A stretch of 64,000 nt of DNA from JAVJUV01 sp040220415 (lineage in GTDB: Bacteria > Pseudomonadota > Alphaproteobacteria > Rhodobacterales > Rhodobacteraceae). Numbering within the stretch: the stretch's first letter is position 1; every line of letters begins with the position of its first letter. Under the pieces are notes generated by a model. That model made no database searches, was not told the origin of the DNA, and saw only the letters and a list, made by a program, of their open reading frames with translations. A program made the translations under genes and the position numbers. This document shows, piece by piece, positions 1 through 8,454 of the stretch. The stretch covers positions 1-64,000 of the forward strand of contig JAVJUV010000086.1 of NCBI GenBank assembly GCA_040220415.1. Reading direction: 5' to 3'.

Positions 1-59
1 CATTTTTAGTTAATAAGCGTCACAGTTGATGTTCAACCAGTTCAAGGGTCACCAGTACA

Positions 60-233
60 ATGTTCGCCAAAGTTCTACTTGCATCCAAGACAAACGTCTC
101 GTCCGAGGCGCGCAAAGTCGTGATCAGCCGCACCACCGATATCGGCTTCGATCCCCAGGATTCCCTGAATTCCATTCGTGAATACCGTCTCCGGAAAGTC
201 GCCTCCAAGCGTATTCCCAGCCGCATTTCCTGA
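60..233 (+). CDS. Small basic hypothetical protein (57 aa)
   Basis: An ATG opens a 57-residue reading frame rich in Lys, Arg and Ser, with an AAGGG about 12 bases upstream as a weak ribosome binding site. It ends with TGA shortly before the next small gene on the same strand. I recognise no family and see no membrane segment or cysteine pair. Codon use is compatible with coding, but the length makes chance possible. It could be a small conserved protein or a spurious frame. Confidence 0.4.
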   Translation: MFAKVLLASKTNVSSEARKVVISRTTDIGFDPQDSLNSIREYRLRKVASKRIPSRIS

Positions 234-285
234 CCTTCAGCGATTTCCACCTTCCAGTTTTGTTTCCAGTATCGGGGTTCGACAC

Positions 286-480
286 ATGTTCGACTATCTC
301 ATCGTCACACTGCTTCCGGCCGCGCTCATCCTCACTGCCATCGCACTGATCCGCGTCCGCCGCGCGCGCGCGGAACAAGAGGACGCCATGGCCGTCTTCA
401 CCCACGAACCGATTGCACGGCAGAACACCGACGACAACGAGGCCGACAGCCGCGCCTGGCGCCGCAGCTACTTCGGTTGA
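286..480 (+). CDS. Small single-pass membrane protein (64 aa)
   Basis: The protein starts with a hydrophobic helix at about residues 3-23 (MFDYLIVTLLPAALILTAIA), followed by an RVRRARAE basic stretch and a polar tail. This predicts one inner-membrane helix with a cytoplasmic C-terminus by the positive-inside rule. The ATG at 286 is chosen because it places the hydrophobic segment at the N-terminus; a longer in-frame start at 178 would add a non-conserved-looking leader. It converges on the thioesterase gene. No family is recognised. Confidence 0.5.
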   Translation: MFDYLIVTLLPAALILTAIALIRVRRARAEQEDAMAVFTHEPIARQNTDDNEADSRAWRRSYFG

Positions 481-484
481 ACCG

Positions 485-901
485 CTAGCGCGGGCGCGAA
501 TACGTCAGCGTCGCCCGCGCCACCAGCGTCTCGCGCGACAGGATGCGCACATCGCCCACCGCCAGTCCGCGGCCCAGCTTCAGCAATTCCACTTCCGCGA
601 CCAGCGGCACGCCCGCCTCGGGCTTGCGCATGAAGTCGATCGAGGCATTCGTCGTCACCGCCAGCGCCTCGGGCCCGACATGGGCGATGATCGCAAGGTA
701 GACGGCGCAATCGGCAAGCCCGAACATCGTCGGCCCCGAGATCGTTCCGCCGGGCCGCAGATGACGGTCGCCGGGCGACATCGCCACGCGCGCGGTCATC
801 GGACCCACCGCCTCGACAACGTATTCCCCGTCGACCTGCGGAAACTCCCGCGACAGGAACGCGCCCAGTTCCTCGACGCTCAGTACCGGCTCAGAGGTCA
901 T
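485..901 (-). CDS. PaaI-type hotdog thioesterase
   Basis: The 138-residue protein has the single hotdog-fold layout of PaaI/YdiI acyl-CoA thioesterases. GGTISGPTMFGLADCAVYLA (about residues 51-70) matches the helix carrying the catalytic acidic residue, and the later beta strands VAEVELLKLGRGLAVGDVRI follow the family pattern. It probably hydrolyses an acyl-CoA in the cytoplasm; the substrate cannot be read from sequence. The start overlaps the end of the carboxypeptidase gene by 11 bases, so the two are likely co-transcribed. Confidence 0.8.
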   Translation of the reverse strand: MTSEPVLSVEELGAFLSREFPQVDGEYVVEAVGPMTARVAMSPGDRHLRPGGTISGPTMFGLADCAVYLAIIAHVGPEALAVTTNASIDFMRKPEAGVPLVAEVELLKLGRGLAVGDVRILSRETLVARATLTYSRPR

Positions 902-2360
902 AAAGCGCCCCGAACTTGGCTTCCAGGTAATCCAGCAGCGGTTCTTCGGATGGCGGCTCGCCCGTCGCGCGCGCAATGACGTCCTTCGGTTCGTACAGCC
1001 CGCCGTGCCGCTGCACCTTCTCGCGCAGCCATGCCGTGGCGGAAGACGTCTCACCCCGCGCCAACGCCGCGTCAAGATCGGGAATGTCGCGCCGCAGCGC
1101 CTTGTACAGGCACCCGGCATAGACGTTGCCCAGCGAATAGGTCGGGAAATACCCGAACAGCGCCTCGGACCAGTGAACGTCCTGAAGAACCCCGTTCGAG
1201 GGCCTGTCGACCTTGACCCCGAAATCTCTCTCGAACCGGGCATTCCACGCCTCGGGCAGGTCCGCCACCGACAGCCGTCCGGCGATCAGGTCGCGCTCCA
1301 GATCGAAACGCAGGATGATGTGCAGGTTGTAATGCACCTCGTCCGCCTCGGTCCGGATATAGCCCGACTCGACACGGTTGACGACACGGGCGAAATCCTC
1401 GCGGCCAACGCCGAAATCTCCGAACACGTCCAGCATCCGGCCATGAAGCCAGCCGGTGAAGGCGGGGCTGCGGCCAAGCTGGTTCTCGTAGATCCGGCTC
1501 TGGCTCTCGTGAACGCCCATCGACACGCCCTGCCCCAGCGGCGTCAGCATGTAGGCCGCGTCGATCCCCTGTTCATAGGCGGCATGGCCCACTTCGTGCA
1601 CCGTCGAATAGAAACAGTCGAACGGCCGCCTCGGATCGGTCCGCGTGGTGATCCGCACGTCCATCCCCGAGCCCGACGAGAACGGATGCACCGCCTTGTC
1701 GATGCGCCCCCGCGTCAGGTCATAGCCGAAGGCCAGCGCCAGTTCGGTCGACAGAGCCAGTTGCGCGGCCTCGGGAAAGTCGCGGTCGATCGCGGGCGTG
1801 GCGCGCTCGGCCCCCATCACCTTTTCGCGCAGGGCTACCAGTCTTGGCCGCAGCGCGCCGAACATCGCCTCCAGCTCCGCCGCCGTCGCCCCCGGCTCGT
1901 AATCGTCCAGCAGCGCGTCATAGGGGTCGCCCCCGTCGGCCAGCGCGTCCGCCTTCTCGCGGCTCAGGCGCAGCACCTCCTCCAGCTTCGGTGCGAACAT
2001 GGCGAAATCGTCATTCGCCCGCGCCTCGGCCCAGACGCGGTGCGCCAGCGAGGTGGTCCGCGCCAGCGCCGCCGACAGCTTGGCCGGCACCCTCTGCGTC
2101 CGCTCAAAGCTTCGCCGGATCAGCGCCAGCTTGCGCGCGCCCGCCGCGTCGTCGGCGGCCGCCGCCGCCAGCCAGTCGCCGATCCGCGGATCGGTCCGCC
2201 GCGCGTGTAGAACCCCGTCCAGCGCCGCCATCTCCTCGGCGCGCTGCTCGGCCGCGCCCGCGGGCATGACCGTCTCCTGGTCCCATCCCTGCCGGCCCAT
2301 CACCTGCCCCAGTGCCTCGGTTTCGCGCTGGAACGCCATCAACTCGTCATATGCGGACAT
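891..2360 (-). CDS. M32 family metallocarboxypeptidase (Taq type)
   Basis: The 489-residue length is normal for the M32 family. The zinc motif HEVGH is at residues 255-259, followed by AAYEQG; the downstream HESQSRIYENQLGRS region holds the third ligand and substrate contacts. M32 enzymes remove C-terminal amino acids from peptides in the cytoplasm. The start codon overlaps the stop of ctaA by one base (TGATG on the coding strand), so translation is probably coupled to ctaA, and the PaaI-type thioesterase follows in the same run. Confidence 0.93.
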   Translation of the reverse strand: MSAYDELMAFQRETEALGQVMGRQGWDQETVMPAGAAEQRAEEMAALDGVLHARRTDPRIGDWLAAAAADDAAGARKLALIRRSFERTQRVPAKLSAALARTTSLAHRVWAEARANDDFAMFAPKLEEVLRLSREKADALADGGDPYDALLDDYEPGATAAELEAMFGALRPRLVALREKVMGAERATPAIDRDFPEAAQLALSTELALAFGYDLTRGRIDKAVHPFSSGSGMDVRITTRTDPRRPFDCFYSTVHEVGHAAYEQGIDAAYMLTPLGQGVSMGVHESQSRIYENQLGRSPAFTGWLHGRMLDVFGDFGVGREDFARVVNRVESGYIRTEADEVHYNLHIILRFDLERDLIAGRLSVADLPEAWNARFERDFGVKVDRPSNGVLQDVHWSEALFGYFPTYSLGNVYAGCLYKALRRDIPDLDAALARGETSSATAWLREKVQRHGGLYEPKDVIARATGEPPSEEPLLDYLEAKFGALYDL

Positions 2361-3499
2361 CAGCCCCTCACGGATTGGGATTTGGGATACTGGGCCAGGA
2401 ACCGGCCCCGCAGGATCAGCGCGAACAGGATCACCGCGCCCAACTGGTGCAGGATCGCCAGCGCCAGGGGCGCGAAATACAGCACCGTGAAGATGCCCAG
2501 AACCATCTGCAACAGCATCATCGCCATCACGGCGTTGAAGGCGAAACGCGTCCCGGCATTTGCCGAGCGGCGCGCGCGCAGCCAGACGACGATCCCGAAG
2601 ACGAACAGCAGATACCCGGCCACCCGGTGCATGAACTGCACAAGCCCCGCGTTCTCGAAGAAATTCCGCCAGAGCGGCACCAGGTCGAAGGAATCCGACG
2701 GAAACACCTCGCCCGCCATCAGCGGCCAGTCGTTATGGGTGCGGCCCGCGTCGATCCCCGCCACCAGCGCGCCCAGGAGAATCTGCAGAAACGCGAAATG
2801 CATCAGCCCCGTGGACATGCTGAACAGCTTGCCCTCGCGTGCCCGCCGCGCCTGCATCAGATCGGCCTCGCCCCGGCCCAGCAGCAGGATGAACCACGCC
2901 AGCACGCCCAGGATCACGAAAGCCAGCCCCAGGTGCAGCGCCAGCCGATAGGACGCCACGTCCAGCATCTCGCCGCCCAGCCCGCTCGACACCATCCACC
3001 AGCCGATCGCGCCCTGAAGCCCGCCCAAAGCACCCGGGATCACAAGCCGCCCGGTCCAGCCGGTCGGTATCTTCTTCGCCGCCAGGAAGAACAGGAACCC
3101 CGCCGCCCAGACCAGCCCGATGACCCGGCCCAGCTGGCGGTGACCCCATTCCCACCAATAGATGAACTTGAACTCTTCCAGGCTCATCCCCTTGTTCTGC
3201 AACTGGTATTCGGGGATCGCGCGGTACTTCTCCAGCTCCGCCTGCCAGGCCTCCTCGCTCATCGGAGGCAGCGCGCCCGTCACCGGCCGCCACTCGGTGA
3301 TCGACAGCCCCGAATCCGTCAGCCGGGTCAGGCCGCCAACGGCGATCATTACCACGACCAGCGCGAACAGCACCATCAGCCAGCGCCGGATCGCCCCGCG
3401 CGCGCCCTTGCGCGCGCCGTCGATGACGCCGCCGGCGGGGCGCTCCTTCGGCTTCGTCTCCGCGCCGACTTCCTCGAAAATGCTGCGTTTCTCAGCCAT
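2360..3499 (-). CDS. ctaA: Heme A synthase (COX15/CtaA)
   Basis: The 379-residue protein is rich in membrane helices (about eight) and carries the CtaA heme-ligand signatures: WWEWGHRQLGR in the first half, LHLGLAF, IDAGRTHNDWPLMAGEVFPSD (split by residue limits) and FMHRVAGYLL plus LHQLGA in the second. It oxidises the C8 methyl of heme O to make heme A for aa3-type cytochrome oxidase at the inner membrane. The long loop after TM1 (EWRPVTGALPP) is typical of proteobacterial forms. It heads a three-gene run with the M32 peptidase and thioesterase. Confidence 0.95.
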   Translation of the reverse strand: MAEKRSIFEEVGAETKPKERPAGGVIDGARKGARGAIRRWLMVLFALVVVMIAVGGLTRLTDSGLSITEWRPVTGALPPMSEEAWQAELEKYRAIPEYQLQNKGMSLEEFKFIYWWEWGHRQLGRVIGLVWAAGFLFFLAAKKIPTGWTGRLVIPGALGGLQGAIGWWMVSSGLGGEMLDVASYRLALHLGLAFVILGVLAWFILLLGRGEADLMQARRAREGKLFSMSTGLMHFAFLQILLGALVAGIDAGRTHNDWPLMAGEVFPSDSFDLVPLWRNFFENAGLVQFMHRVAGYLLFVFGIVVWLRARRSANAGTRFAFNAVMAMMLLQMVLGIFTVLYFAPLALAILHQLGAVILFALILRGRFLAQYPKSQSVRG

Positions 3500-3553
3500 G
3501 TTCCCGTTCCTCGATCCGGGCGGAATGTATGGCCGCCACGGGTGGGCGTCCAG

Positions 3554-4288
3554 TCACTCGCCCCGCTCCTTCCACCGGACCATCTGACGCAGGATGCCGT
3601 GCATGATCTGCACGTCCGCCCGCGTCATCGGCATCCGGCTCCAGAGGTTCCTCAGCGTCCGCTTCATGCCCTCGGCCTTGGTCTCGGGATAGAAGAACCC
3701 GGCCGTCTCCAGCCGTTCCTCGTAATGCGCCGCCAGCTTCTCGATCTCCACCTGCGTCGCCGCCTCGGTCCCGGCCATCTCCATCGTGACCGCGTCCGCG
3801 TCCTCGGTCGCCCGCCGCCACTCATAGGCGGTCAGAAGCACGCATTGCGCCAGGTTCAGCGACGGAAACTCCGGGTTCACCGGCACGCTGACGATGGCAT
3901 TGGCCCGCGCGATGTCATCGTTCTCCAGCCCCGCCCGCTCGGGTCCGAACAGCACCGCCACCCGTTCGCCCCGCGCGATCCGCGCCGCCGCGTCCCGCAT
4001 CGCCGCCTCGGGCGTGAAGACCGGCTTGGTCAGATCCCGGCTCCGCGCCGTGGTGGCATAGACGAAGGCCGCGTCGCCCACCGCCTCGGCCGTCGTCCCG
4101 AAAAGCCCCGCCCCGTCCAGAAGACGCCCCGCGCCCGAGGCCATCGCCACGGCCTTCGGGTTCGGCCAGCCATCCCTTGGCGCCACCACCCGCATGCGGT
4201 CCAGCCCGAAATTCCACATCGCCCGCGCCGCGCCACCGATGTTCTCCCCCATCTGCGGGCGGACTAGGACAAAGGCTGGCTGGGTCAT
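3554..4288 (-). CDS. trmJ: tRNA 2'-O-methyltransferase TrmJ (SpoU family)
   Basis: SpoU/SPOUT motifs are clear: motif 1 in RPQMGENIGGAARAM near the N-terminus, motif 2 in AVLFGPERAGLENDDI and motif 3 in NPEFPSLNLAQCVLL, which form the knotted SAM site. The 244-residue length fits TrmJ, which methylates the ribose of tRNA position 32. The C-terminal helical part resembles the TrmJ extension. It lies upstream of ctaA on the same strand with a 54-base gap and is divergent from the TfoX-N gene. Confidence 0.9.
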   Translation of the reverse strand: MTQPAFVLVRPQMGENIGGAARAMWNFGLDRMRVVAPRDGWPNPKAVAMASGAGRLLDGAGLFGTTAEAVGDAAFVYATTARSRDLTKPVFTPEAAMRDAAARIARGERVAVLFGPERAGLENDDIARANAIVSVPVNPEFPSLNLAQCVLLTAYEWRRATEDADAVTMEMAGTEAATQVEIEKLAAHYEERLETAGFFYPETKAEGMKRTLRNLWSRMPMTRADVQIMHGILRQMVRWKERGE

Positions 4289-4354
4289 GCTAGGCTCTCT
4301 TCAGGGTGGCCCGCGTCATACGATTCGGGACCGGCAAGCACAAGAGAGACCGGC

Positions 4355-4684
4355 ATGGCCTACGACGAAGGACTGGCTGAACTGCTCCGCACCGACCTGG
4401 CGGGATATCCCGATATCGAGGAAAAGCGCATGTTCGGCGGCCTTTGCTTCATGAAGGACGGCCACATGCTCTGCGGCGTCCACAAGGGCGGCGGCATGTT
4501 CCGCGTCGGCAAGCCGCGCCACGCGGCGGCACTGGACATCGAAGGCGCCGGCCCGATGCAGTTCACCGGCCGCCCGATGGGCGGACTGGTCGACGTCACC
4601 GACGACGCGATGGCCGACGATACACGGCGCGGGCGTCTGATGGCGCTGGCGCTGGAAAACGTCACCGAACTGGGCCCGAAATAA
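4355..4684 (+). CDS. TfoX/Sxy N-terminal domain protein
   Basis: The 109-residue protein consists only of a TfoX N-terminal domain: KRMFGGLCFMKDGHMLCGV near residues 25-43 and FTGRPMGGLVDV match the family core. In gammaproteobacteria TfoX/Sxy promotes competence gene expression with CRP, but stand-alone N-domain proteins in alphaproteobacteria have no established role. The ATG at 4355 follows an AGAGA-rich stretch. It is a single-gene unit divergent from trmJ. Confidence 0.8.
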   Translation: MAYDEGLAELLRTDLAGYPDIEEKRMFGGLCFMKDGHMLCGVHKGGGMFRVGKPRHAAALDIEGAGPMQFTGRPMGGLVDVTDDAMADDTRRGRLMALALENVTELGPK

Positions 4685-4740
4685 CCCCCCGGGGACCGGC
4701 TCCGCTCGATCCGGTTTCGCCAGCGCTGACAAGGGCTTCG

Positions 4741-4765
4741 GGAACGAACCGGCCGCGCCCGCGTT
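4741..4765 (+). promoter_or_regulatory. Predicted EcfG-type promoter of the DUF305 gene
   Basis: GGAAC at 4741-4745 is followed, after exactly 16 bases, by CGTT at 4762-4765. This matches the published alphaproteobacterial general-stress sigma factor consensus in full. It is on the correct strand, with about 75 bases between the predicted start point and the ATG at 4843. An ecfG gene is present at 22.9 kb in this window. The assignment is from motif matching only. Confidence 0.6.
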
Positions 4766-4842
4766 AACTTGCCAGACACTTTCCGGGGCGGACCCTGAAA
4801 CCCGGCCCCGGGCACGGCATGCTGAAAAGGGGGAATGACCTC

Positions 4843-5691
4843 ATGTCCTACTGGCGGTTCGCAGCGATGATCCTGACTTCGACGCTGGTGATGTTCGCGC
4901 TGATGTATCTCAACACCTTCGCGACCGAACACCTCTACTGGTCCGAAACGCGGGTCTACATGGCGTTCCTGATGGGCGCCACGATGGCGGTCGTCATGCT
5001 GTCGTTCATGCTGTCGATGTATTCCAGCAAGACGGTGAACGCCGCGATCTTCACCGGCGCGGTGATCGTCTTCGCCGTTTCGCTCTGGCTCGTGCGCAGC
5101 CAGCAGACGGTCCAGGACCGCTCCTTCCTCAGCGCCATGATCCCGCATCACTCCATCGCCATCATGACGTCTCAGCGCTCCGAGCTCAGCGATGCCAGGG
5201 TCGAAAAACTCGCCCGCGAGATCGTGCTTGCCCAGAACCGCGAGATCTCGGAAATGCGCTACCTCGTCGCCGACATCGCCGCCAACGGCGAGACGTCCGA
5301 GGTCTACCGCGATCCGCCCGCAACGCTCGGCAGCCTCGACGAGGCGCTGAACCGCACCCTGATCTCGGCGCTCGACCCCGCGCCGATGACGCCCGAAGAC
5401 CTGCCGCAGGCCGCCGGAACCGAAGGCCTGGAATGCGGATTCCGCCGCGTCCGCTCGGAGGACCCGATCCTCCGGACCGGCGACGACCGCGCACTGATGA
5501 AACTGAACGGCATCATCGTCCCGCTCGAACGGCAAGACGCCGGGGCGGGCCGCGCCTGGGGCGCGCCGGGGGTCACGATGACGGTGCGCAAGGCGGACGA
5601 CGCCGACTGGCGCGGCGGGGCCGAGTTGATTTTCGCCCTCGAGCAGGGTCTGACGGTCGGATACCGGGGCTTCTACGACTGCGACATCTGA
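4843..5691 (+). CDS. DUF305-domain membrane protein
   Basis: Three hydrophobic segments fill about residues 5-85. The DUF305 signature follows: FLSAMIPHHSIAIMTS with His102 and His103, then helices ending in MRYLVADIAANG. The His/Met-rich signature resembles metal-handling ferritin-like bundles, but the function is unproven. Beyond residue 190 lies an extra C-terminal region with two cysteines (GLECGFRR and FYDCDI) that I cannot assign. The ATG at 4843 is chosen over 4819 because AAGGGGGAA lies eight bases before it. An EcfG-type promoter lies upstream, suggesting stress induction. Confidence 0.8.
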   Translation: MSYWRFAAMILTSTLVMFALMYLNTFATEHLYWSETRVYMAFLMGATMAVVMLSFMLSMYSSKTVNAAIFTGAVIVFAVSLWLVRSQQTVQDRSFLSAMIPHHSIAIMTSQRSELSDARVEKLAREIVLAQNREISEMRYLVADIAANGETSEVYRDPPATLGSLDEALNRTLISALDPAPMTPEDLPQAAGTEGLECGFRRVRSEDPILRTGDDRALMKLNGIIVPLERQDAGAGRAWGAPGVTMTVRKADDADWRGGAELIFALEQGLTVGYRGFYDCDI

Positions 5692-5804
5692 TACGCGGGG
5701 CGCTGAGCTCCCGGCATTCTTGCGGCGCGCTTCCCATCGCCGCCCCACTTCCCCCCATCGGCTCAACCCGTTATAGCGTTCCGGACCTGACCCCGGATAC
5801 CCCG

Positions 5805-6425
5805 ATGCCCGACACCGAGCGCCCCCAGATCTATCTCCTGACCCCCCCGGAATTCGAGCTTTCGGCCTTCCCCGCAAGGCTGGACGAAGTGCTCGACGCC
5901 CACCCGGCCGCCTGCATCCGCCTGGCGCTGGCGACGAAGGACGAGGACAGGATCGCGCGGGCCGCCGACGCGGTGCGCGAGGTGGCGCACGCCCATGACG
6001 TGGCGCTCGTCATCGACACCCACGTAGGTCTCGTCGAACGGCTCGGCCTCGACGGCGTGCACCTGACCGACGGCGCGCGCTCGGTCCGAAAGGTGCGCAA
6101 ACTTCTTGGCGCGGACGCCATCGTCGGCGCCTTCTGCGGCGCCTCCAGGCACGACGGCATGAACGCAGGCGAAGCCGGCGCCGACTACATCGCCTTCGGC
6201 CCCGCGGGCCGGACCGCGCTCGGCGACGGCACGGTCGCGGAATTCGACCTCTTCGAATGGTGGTCGCAGATGATCGAATTGCCGGTCGTCGCCGAAGGCG
6301 CGCTCGACGAGGAGACCGTCGCGCGCCTCGCGCCCGTCACCGACTTCTTCGCCATCGGCGAGGAGATCTGGGGCCAGGACGACGCCGTGGCGGCGCTGAC
6401 CCGCCTCGTCGCGCGCATGGGCTGA
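5805..6425 (+). CDS. Thiamine phosphate synthase-like protein (ThiE/TenI family)
   Basis: The 206-residue protein has the TIM-barrel pattern of ThiE/TenI proteins: ALVIDTHVGLVERLGLDGVH then GADYIAFGPAGRT and LPVVAEGALDEETVARL. ThiE joins HMP-PP and HET-P to form thiamine phosphate in the cytoplasm; TenI-type relatives can be isomerases or of unknown role. Phosphate-binding segments are only partly canonical, so catalytic identity is uncertain. The ATG at 5805 gives a normal family length. Other thi genes are not adjacent. Confidence 0.75.
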   Translation: MPDTERPQIYLLTPPEFELSAFPARLDEVLDAHPAACIRLALATKDEDRIARAADAVREVAHAHDVALVIDTHVGLVERLGLDGVHLTDGARSVRKVRKLLGADAIVGAFCGASRHDGMNAGEAGADYIAFGPAGRTALGDGTVAEFDLFEWWSQMIELPVVAEGALDEETVARLAPVTDFFAIGEEIWGQDDAVAALTRLVARMG

Positions 6426-6470
6426 CCGCACCCGCCGGCATCGCGCTTCTTCTTTTGGGAAATACTCCGG

Positions 6471-6507
6471 GGAGCGCGAGGGGCAGCGCCCCTCGCCGCC
6501 GCGCTCC
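6471..6507. terminator. Strong hairpin between convergent genes (possible bidirectional terminator)
   Basis: A perfect 9-bp stem GCGAGGGGC / GCCCCTCGC with loop AGC occupies 6476-6496. It is flanked by GGAGC and GCGCTCC, which can extend the stem after a small bulge. It lies between the stop of the ThiE-like gene and the stop of olsA, as expected for a shared terminator. The preceding CTTTTGGGAAATACTCC has the look of an intergenic repeat; only one copy is seen here. There is no long T run. Confidence 0.5.
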
Positions 6508-6522
6508 GACGCGCACGCACCA

Positions 6523-7353
6523 TCACCCCCCGATCGCGCGATGCGCCGCTCTCACCGCCGCTTCCGTCGCCTTCGCCAGCGCCTTGCGGTCCGTGAAATC
6601 CGCGACCCGCACCGGATCGTGCCAGAAAACCTCGACCCGTCCCTGCCGCCCCCGCGCCAGGACCGCCAGGATGTGGCTTCCGAAATCCATGTCGCCCCAC
6701 CATCCGTAAAAACGAGGATCGGCCCCTTCGGGCGCGTGGTAGACCACCGTCACCGGCTGGACCCACATGAAATCGCGCAGCGCCTCCGAGAAGAACGCCG
6801 CGAACAGCGTCGGCTTGAACGCCAGCACCCGCCGTCCGTCGGTCGAGGTGCCCTCGGGAAAGAACAACAGTTTGTGCCCCGCTCCAAGCCGTTCCTCGAA
6901 CGCCGCCTTCTGGGTTGCCGCCTCGCGCCGGTCGCGATTGATGAAGACCGTCCCCGTCGCCTTTGCCAGCCAGCCTATTCCGGGCCAGCCCGCCACCTCC
7001 GACTTCGAGACGAAATACACCCGTTCGCCCGCGTTCAGCGCGAAGATGTCCATCCAGGACGAATGGTTGGCCACAACCGCGCCGGGCCTGTTCATCCGGT
7101 GGCCATGCGCCACGTAACCGATCCCCATGATCCGGAATGCCGTCCGGCAGACGAAGACGGTGATGTTCGGCGTCCAGGGCCGCGCGACCCCGTAAAGCGG
7201 CCGCTCGACCAGCCTGAGCAACACCAGAAGCATCAGCCCGCCAAAGACCACCGCCACCAGCGCCAGACCGCGCCACACCACCCGCAGCCATTCCAGCCCG
7301 CGCGGTCGCGGCACCGACGGCGCCTCGCCGGACGTCCATGTCGGATCGGCCAT
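6523..7353 (-). CDS. olsA: Lysophospholipid-type acyltransferase OlsA (ornithine lipid synthesis)
   Basis: The 276-residue protein has a membrane helix at about residues 28-48 and PlsC-family motifs: NHSSWMD with His97 and Asp102 (HX4D) and FFPEGTSTDG. OlsA adds the second fatty acyl chain to lyso-ornithine lipid at the inner membrane. The pairing with olsB directly upstream supports ornithine-lipid synthesis rather than a general PlsC role. The ATG overlaps the olsB stop (TGATG), so translation is coupled. Confidence 0.88.
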   Translation of the reverse strand: MADPTWTSGEAPSVPRPRGLEWLRVVWRGLALVAVVFGGLMLLVLLRLVERPLYGVARPWTPNITVFVCRTAFRIMGIGYVAHGHRMNRPGAVVANHSSWMDIFALNAGERVYFVSKSEVAGWPGIGWLAKATGTVFINRDRREAATQKAAFEERLGAGHKLLFFPEGTSTDGRRVLAFKPTLFAAFFSEALRDFMWVQPVTVVYHAPEGADPRFYGWWGDMDFGSHILAVLARGRQGRVEVFWHDPVRVADFTDRKALAKATEAAVRAAHRAIGG

Positions 7354-8129
7354 CAGGCCGGGCCCCCCGCGAACCGCGCCCGGTCGCGCCCGGAAAGCCG
7401 CGCCGTGTCCAGAACCAGGCAGACATCGGTGGTGTTGAAAACCCGGTCGATGAACGCCCCCTCGCCCACGAAGCCGCCCAGTCTCAGGTAGGACTTGATC
7501 AGCGACGGCACCGCGCGTATCGCGGCCGGCCGGTCGATCCGGTCGGCGGGCACAAGGTCCATCGGCTGAAAAACCTCGGGGCGCGCCCGCACCCGCAATT
7601 CCGGCGGCGCCAGGTGGTTGTAGTGCAGATGCGACAGCGGCATCGCCAGTTGCCCGATATCCGTGCCGTGAAAACTGGCGACGCCGAACAGGATTTCGGC
7701 GCCCGTGCGCATCACATACTCGCCCAGCCCGGTCCACAGCCGCAACAGCGCCACGCCGCCGCGATAGTCCGGATGCACGCAGGACCGCCCCAGCTCCAGC
7801 AGCCTGCGGCCCGAATTGAAAAGCACCGACAGGTCGTATTCCTCTTCCGAATAGAACCCGCCGATGGCGCGGGCCCTTTCGTCCGGCATCAGGCGATAGA
7901 CGCCCACGACGTGATCCAGCGCCTCGGCGTCCCGGCGCGTGTCGATCAGGACAAGGTGATCGTAGTGAGGGTCGAACCGGTCACGCTCGAAACGGCCCTC
8001 GTGATCCACCAGCGGCCCGTCGCCACCCAGTTCCTCCACGAAAATCCGGTATCGCAGGCGCTCGGCGGCCCGTCGGTCGCGTTCCGTCTCGGCCAGCCTT
8101 ATCGTCAGATGATCTTGGTCGATAATCAT
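7353..8129 (-). CDS. olsB: Ornithine N-acyltransferase OlsB
   Basis: The 258-residue protein matches the OlsB/GNAT-like acyl-ACP-dependent acyltransferases: AERLRYRIFVEELGGDG near residue 20, LLELGRSCVHPDYRGG near 110, then a long C-terminal half ending with the conserved GGFVGEGAFIDRVFNTTDVC. It transfers a 3-hydroxyacyl chain from ACP to ornithine, the first step of phosphate-free ornithine-lipid synthesis. It precedes olsA with a one-base overlap. Its promoter should lie in the 8130-8241 gap. Confidence 0.9.
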   Translation of the reverse strand: MIIDQDHLTIRLAETERDRRAAERLRYRIFVEELGGDGPLVDHEGRFERDRFDPHYDHLVLIDTRRDAEALDHVVGVYRLMPDERARAIGGFYSEEEYDLSVLFNSGRRLLELGRSCVHPDYRGGVALLRLWTGLGEYVMRTGAEILFGVASFHGTDIGQLAMPLSHLHYNHLAPPELRVRARPEVFQPMDLVPADRIDRPAAIRAVPSLIKSYLRLGGFVGEGAFIDRVFNTTDVCLVLDTARLSGRDRARFAGGPA

Positions 8130-8241
8130 GCCGGGTCACTGCCTTGGTTTCGCGGTTCTAGTCACCTGTGCCGCGGATGACAACAATGACGACGGCGCGA
8201 AGAACACCAATTGAACACATCTTTAAGTTGTGTTATCCGGT

Positions 8242-8427
8242 TCAGTCAGATGTATAAACGATCAACAGCTCGACCTTCGTGCCGTCGATCACCACCTTGC
8301 CGGCGTCGGGGAAATTGACAGTGATGCGCCCGCCGATGTTCGACTGCACCTGTCCGACGCCCCACTCCGGGCATCCCGGGTGCCGCACCAGCATACCCGG
8401 CTCGAGAAGCGAGTTCATCTCAGACAT
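8242..8427 (-). CDS. DUF3553 family small protein
   Basis: The 61-residue protein has the compact SH3-like beta pattern of DUF3553: LLEPGMLVRHPGCPEWGVGQ then GGRITVNFPDAGKVVIDG. This resembles the CarD/RapA-type Tudor-like fold seen in RNA-polymerase-binding proteins, but no function is established. It is divergent from chpT, 27 bases away, so the two share a promoter region. Confidence 0.8.
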   Translation of the reverse strand: MSEMNSLLEPGMLVRHPGCPEWGVGQVQSNIGGRITVNFPDAGKVVIDGTKVELLIVYTSD

Positions 8428-8454
8428 CGGCGCCGCCGCGCGAGGGGGAGAAGT

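Noticed and set aside
2312..4267. Very long plus-strand open frame (651 codons)
   Set aside because: It lies antisense to ctaA and trmJ, is rich in Arg, His, Pro and Gln, and has no family resemblance. It is a by-product of GC-rich codon use.
5692..5804. Possible TPP riboswitch before the ThiE-like gene
   Set aside because: CGGGGCGCTGAG and ACCTGACCCCGGATAC recall parts of the thi box, but CTGAGA is not intact and the required 3' part after the second element is missing because the start codon follows at once.
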